A stretch of DNA of 42,724 nt from Acidimicrobiales bacterium (GTDB lineage Bacteria; Actinomycetota; Acidimicrobiia; Acidimicrobiales; MedAcidi-G1): positions 1-42,724 of the forward strand of contig JAKURX010000006.1 of the NCBI GenBank assembly GCA_022451505.1, in the 5' to 3' direction. The notes beneath the pieces are model-generated. The model worked only from the letters and a program-made list of their open reading frames with translations. It was not told the origin of the DNA and ran no database searches. This document shows positions 40,402 through 42,724 of the stretch, piece by piece. Numbering within the stretch: position 1 is the first letter of the stretch; each line of letters begins with the position of its first letter. A program made the position numbers and the translations under genes.

Positions 40402-40956
40402 TCAGGACCCGTCCCACAGCCCGAAGGAACGGGCAGCGGAGAGCATGGTCCACGGTTCGGCTGCGGCGGCTGCCGTGGACGACTGCCGGGCCACCCACCG
40501 AGGAACTGCGAGCAGCGCCTCTGGGGGTATCTCCAGGCCGTCCCGGGGGGCCACGGCGCAGGTCGGGAGGCGAGACAGGGCCTTGGCCATAGCCGTCTCG
40601 TCCTCGTAGAACGAGGGGTCGTGGAGCTGGTGCCACTTGTCGGCTCCCATGACCACCACGTCGTAGCCGTCGGCCAGGTCAGCCACAAGGCGGGCGTCGA
40701 CCACGTTGATCTCCAGCCAGGCGTGGTCAGTGGCCACCTGGTCGAGCACCGTGCGGCGTTCCTCCACGGTGGTCCGGCCTTGTTCTTTGCCCAACGGGTG
40801 GCGAGACAGTGTCCAGACCACACGATCCAGGCTGTGGCGGCGTCGGGCGGCGTCGGCCACGGCCAGGTGGGCCAGCGTCGGAGGGTCGAAGGACCCCGGG
40901 TAGACACCGTGTCGCACGGCTCCATGGTGGTCGACGGACTCGTCATGGCGGGGCAC
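40402..40956 (-). CDS. NadD-like nucleotidyltransferase
   Basis: A 184-residue protein of the HxGH nucleotidyltransferase superfamily. The signature reads GVYPGSFDPPTLAHLAVADAA, with TLAH in the (H/T)xGH position. VVVMGADKWHQLHD matches the NadD motif GxDxxxxL. The final SSTxxR motif is degenerate: only RQSSTAAAAAEP is seen, without the Arg. It may be a divergent nicotinate-nucleotide adenylyltransferase or a related enzyme with another substrate. The first 14 residues are unlike the family, and an inner GTG near residue 15 (VRHGVYPG) is an alternative start. No clear TANNNT is found at the usual distance. Confidence 0.7.
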   Translation of the reverse strand: MPRHDESVDHHGAVRHGVYPGSFDPPTLAHLAVADAARRRHSLDRVVWTLSRHPLGKEQGRTTVEERRTVLDQVATDHAWLEINVVDARLVADLADGYDVVVMGADKWHQLHDPSFYEDETAMAKALSRLPTCAVAPRDGLEIPPEALLAVPRWVARQSSTAAAAAEPWTMLSAARSFGLWDGS

Positions 40957-40980
40957 CGGTGGTCCGATCGACCGGGCAGG

Positions 40981-41010
40981 TTGTGGTCACTAGGACTGTC
41001 GGCGCATAAT
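40981..41010 (+). promoter_or_regulatory. Promoter of the ilvB leader
   Basis: TTGTGG (40981-40986) and CATAAT (41005-41010), 18 bases apart. The -10 ends 8 bases before the leader-peptide ATG, so that peptide is probably translated from a leaderless RNA. Confidence 0.65.
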
Positions 41011-41018
41011 TGCGGTTC

Positions 41019-41069
41019 ATGCGACCGTTCCCGACCTCCCCGACCCCCGAGGTAGCGGTACTGCCGTAG
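41019..41069 (+). CDS. ilvB leader peptide (16 residues)
   Basis: ATG 41019 to TAG 41067-41069 encodes MRPFPTSPTPEVAVLP. Val12, Val14 and Leu15 are clustered just before the stop, which is what a leader peptide that senses branched-chain aminoacyl-tRNA would need. It lies between a good promoter and a T-tailed hairpin in front of ilvB. Leader-peptide attenuators of ilvB are known in Corynebacterium and Streptomyces. Only three regulatory codons are present, fewer than in E. coli ilv leaders, so the effect may be modest. Confidence 0.7.
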   Translation: MRPFPTSPTPEVAVLP

Positions 41070-41102
41070 GCACGCGCCCCTCCGCCCGACGGTTGCGTGC
41101 CT
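41068..41102 (+). promoter_or_regulatory. Pause/anti-antiterminator stem of the ilvB attenuator
   Basis: AGGCACGC (41068-41075) and GCGTGCCT (41095-41102) form a perfect 8-bp stem with a 19-base loop, starting at the leader stop codon. A ribosome stalled on the Val/Leu codons would cover its left arm. Confidence 0.6.
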
Positions 41103-41104
41103 CG

Positions 41105-41135
41105 ACCTCCCGATGAGGGAGGTTGTTTCGTTTTT
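41105..41135 (+). terminator. ilvB attenuator terminator
   Basis: ACCTCCC (41105-41111), loop GATGA, GGGAGGT (41117-41123), then TGTTTCGTTTTT. It is the only hairpin in the window with a proper T tract. ACCTCCC also occurs at 41034-41040 inside the leader peptide gene, giving the right arm a second possible partner. Confidence 0.8.
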
Positions 41136-41156
41136 CACCCGGTCCCCTAAAAGATC

Positions 41157-42724
41157 ATGAGTCCCATGGCCACAGAACAGATGGACGGCGGTCAAGCGTT
41201 GATCCGCGCCCTCGAGGAGGAGGGCGTTGAGGTCATGTTCGGGCTGCCCGGCGGGGCGATCCTGCCGGTCTACGACCCGATCATCGATTCGTCGATTCGC
41301 CACATCCTGGTTCGCCACGAGCAGGGTGCCGGCCACATGGCCGAGGGCTACGCCCAGGCCACGGGCCGACCCGGCGTGGCCATGGTGACCAGCGGGCCGG
41401 CGGCCACCAACATCGTCACCCCGCTGTGTGACGCCTACCTCGACTCGACTCCCATGGTGGTCATCACCGGCCAGGTTCCCTACCCGGCGATCGGCACCGA
41501 CGCCTTCCAGGAGTGCGACACGACGGGTATCACCCAGTCGATCACTAAGCACAATTTCCTGGTCACCGAAGCCCAGGACATCCCTCGCACCATCAAGGAG
41601 GCGTTCCACATCGCCACCACGGGCCGTCCAGGCCCCGTCCTGGTGGACGTCCCGAAGGACATCGTGGACCCCGGTAACCCGCGGTCGGCCATGACGTGGA
41701 CCGACGACGTCCAGATCGACCTCCCTGGCTATCACCCACAGGTCGAGGTCGACCCGGAGGGTATCCGAGCCGCCGCCGACCTCGTGCGAGGAGCCGAGCG
41801 GCCCGTGTTGTACGTGGGCGGCGGGATCCTCAAGGCACGGGCCGTCGAGGCCCTTCGGGAGCTAGCCGAGCTGACCGGTATCGGCGTGGTTACCACGCTC
41901 ATGGCCCGAGGCGCCTTCCCAGACAGTCACGAGTTGTGCCTGGGCATGCCCGGCATGCACGGAAACTTCACCGCGGTCACCGCCATGCAGGAGTCCGACC
42001 TGCTGGTCGCTCTGGGTGCCCGCTTCGACGACCGGGTGACCGGCAAGCTGGACGGCTTCGCCCCAGACGCCAAGGTCATCCACGTCGACATCGATCCGGC
42101 CGAACTGGGCAAGGTCCGTCGTCCCGACGTGGCTATCCGCGGTGACGTCCGGGTGGCCATCGAGGCGCTGGTCGCCGAGCTGTTGGCCAACGGCACCGGC
42201 GACGTGGATCGGGGGGCCTGGCGCTCCCGGATCAGCGGTTGGCAGGAGCGGTTCCCTCTGGCCTACGAGCCGTGGGCGCCGGGCGAGGCCCTGAAGCCCC
42301 AGTACGTTATTGAGTGCCTGCGGGACGCCACGCCGGACGACACCATCGTCTCCTCGGGCGTCGGCCAACACCAAATGTGGGCCAGCCAGTATTGGAAGTT
42401 CGACCACCCGTACACGTGGATCAACTCGGGTGGTCTGGGGACGATGGGCTTCTCCATCCCGGCGGCTATCGGCGCCAAGGTGGCCCATCCGGACCGCATG
42501 GTGTGGGCCGTGGACGGCGACGGCTGCTTCCAGATGACCGGCCAGGAACTGGTCACGGCCACAGTCGAGAACATCCCTATCAAGGTGGCGTTGCTCAACA
42601 ACTCCTACCTGGGGATGGTCCGCCAGTGGCAGGAGATGTTCTACGACGAGCGCTACTCGGAGGTGTTCCTGTCCAAGGACGTCCCCGACTACCGGATGTG
42701 GGCCGAGTCCATGGGGTGCGAGGC
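41157..42724 (+). CDS. ilvB: Acetolactate synthase large subunit (5' part, runs off right edge)
   Basis: The frame is open for 522 codons to the window end; the full protein is usually about 570-620. It joins two pyruvates, or pyruvate and 2-oxobutyrate, in branched-chain amino acid synthesis. The catalytic Glu is in [15 protein letters not shown], the FAD region includes [19 protein letters not shown], and the thiamine diphosphate motif starts [16 protein letters not shown] and ends [25 protein letters not shown] is also typical. Start may be ATG 41157 or in-frame ATG 41166; neither has a clear ribosome site. It is controlled by the upstream attenuator. ilvN and ilvC would be expected just beyond the window. 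Confidence 0.95.
   Translation, partial: MSPMATEQMDGGQALIRALEEEGVEVMFGLPGGAILPVYDPIIDSSIRHILVRHEQGAGHMAEGYAQATGRPGVAMVTSGPAATNIVTPLCDAYLDSTPMVVITGQVPYPAIGTDAFQECDTTGITQSITKHNFLVTEAQDIPRTIKEAFHIATTGRPGPVLVDVPKDIVDPGNPRSAMTWTDDVQIDLPGYHPQVEVDPEGIRAAADLVRGAERPVLYVGGGILKARAVEALRELAELTGIGVVTTLMARGAFPDSHELCLGMPGMHGNFTAVTAMQESDLLVALGARFDDRVTGKLDGFAPDAKVIHVDIDPAELGKVRRPDVAIRGDVRVAIEALVAELLANGTGDVDRGAWRSRISGWQERFPLAYEPWAPGEALKPQYVIECLRDATPDDTIVSSGVGQHQMWASQYWKFDHPYTWINSGGLGTMGFSIPAAIGAKVAHPDRMVWAVDGDGCFQMTGQELVTATVENIPIKVALLNNSYLGMVRQWQEMFYDERYSEVFLSKDVPDYRMWAESMGCE

Overview
The window is high-GC bacterial chromosome, almost wholly coding, and reads as an actinobacterium. The order glyA, wecA-type transferase, atpI/B/E/F/H/A/G/D/C, glpX is actinobacterial, and so is the order cysteine desulfurase, mnmA, ligA, gatCAB, ilvD, ilvB. 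A PASTA-domain Ser/Thr kinase and an inositol-phosphate synthase agree with this. Protein style (MFS transporter with a soluble N-terminus, AtpF with a signal peptide) and a probable DMSP lyase suggest a marine lineage, possibly Acidimicrobiia. That placement is inference from protein similarity as I remember it; no rRNA is present.

Layout. 1-1320: 5' part of an AddB-like nuclease gene running off the left edge. 1417-5348: acyl-CoA synthetase, myo-inositol-phosphate synthase and a divergent LysR regulator. 5358-15699: glyA with a long leader, a polyprenyl-phosphate sugar-phosphate transferase, then the complete F1Fo ATP synthase operon with its own promoter and a stem-loop leader. 15733-22682: class II fructose bisphosphatase, zinc-ribbon and small unknown proteins, desaturase, hydrolase, MFS transporter, murA and a 52-residue membrane protein. 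22756-25555: NifU-like protein, enoyl-CoA hydratase, a cupin DMSP lyase candidate and a zinc-finger rhomboid protease. 25584-32052: methyltransferase, cysteine desulfurase plus mnmA (tRNA thiolation), membrane protein, ligA and a small anchored protein. 32096-37260: PASTA kinase and gatCAB (glutamine-dependent tRNA amidation). 37257-42724: MATE transporter, ilvD, a NadD-like nucleotidyltransferase, and a leader-peptide attenuator in front of ilvB, which runs off the right edge.

Expression. At least 20 genes have a TANNNT-like -10 hexamer ending only 6-9 bases before the start codon and no Shine-Dalgarno sequence, so leaderless transcripts appear to be the norm for first genes. Genes inside operons either overlap at ATGA/GTGA or have a purine-rich ribosome site. 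Convergent gene pairs are very tightly packed: three pairs overlap at their stop codons, and several others have inverted repeats that include the stop codons.

Most notable points: the hydratase/DMSP-lyase pair, the ilvB attenuator with its 16-codon leader peptide, a His/Cys-rich extracytoplasmic segment on ATP synthase subunit b, Asp at the MurA active-site Cys position (predicted fosfomycin resistance), a perfect 10-bp stem in the atp leader, and interleaved 11-bp inverted repeats at the ligA 3' end. No CRISPR array, insertion sequence, prophage, tRNA or rRNA was found, and no gap between genes exceeds about 200 bases.
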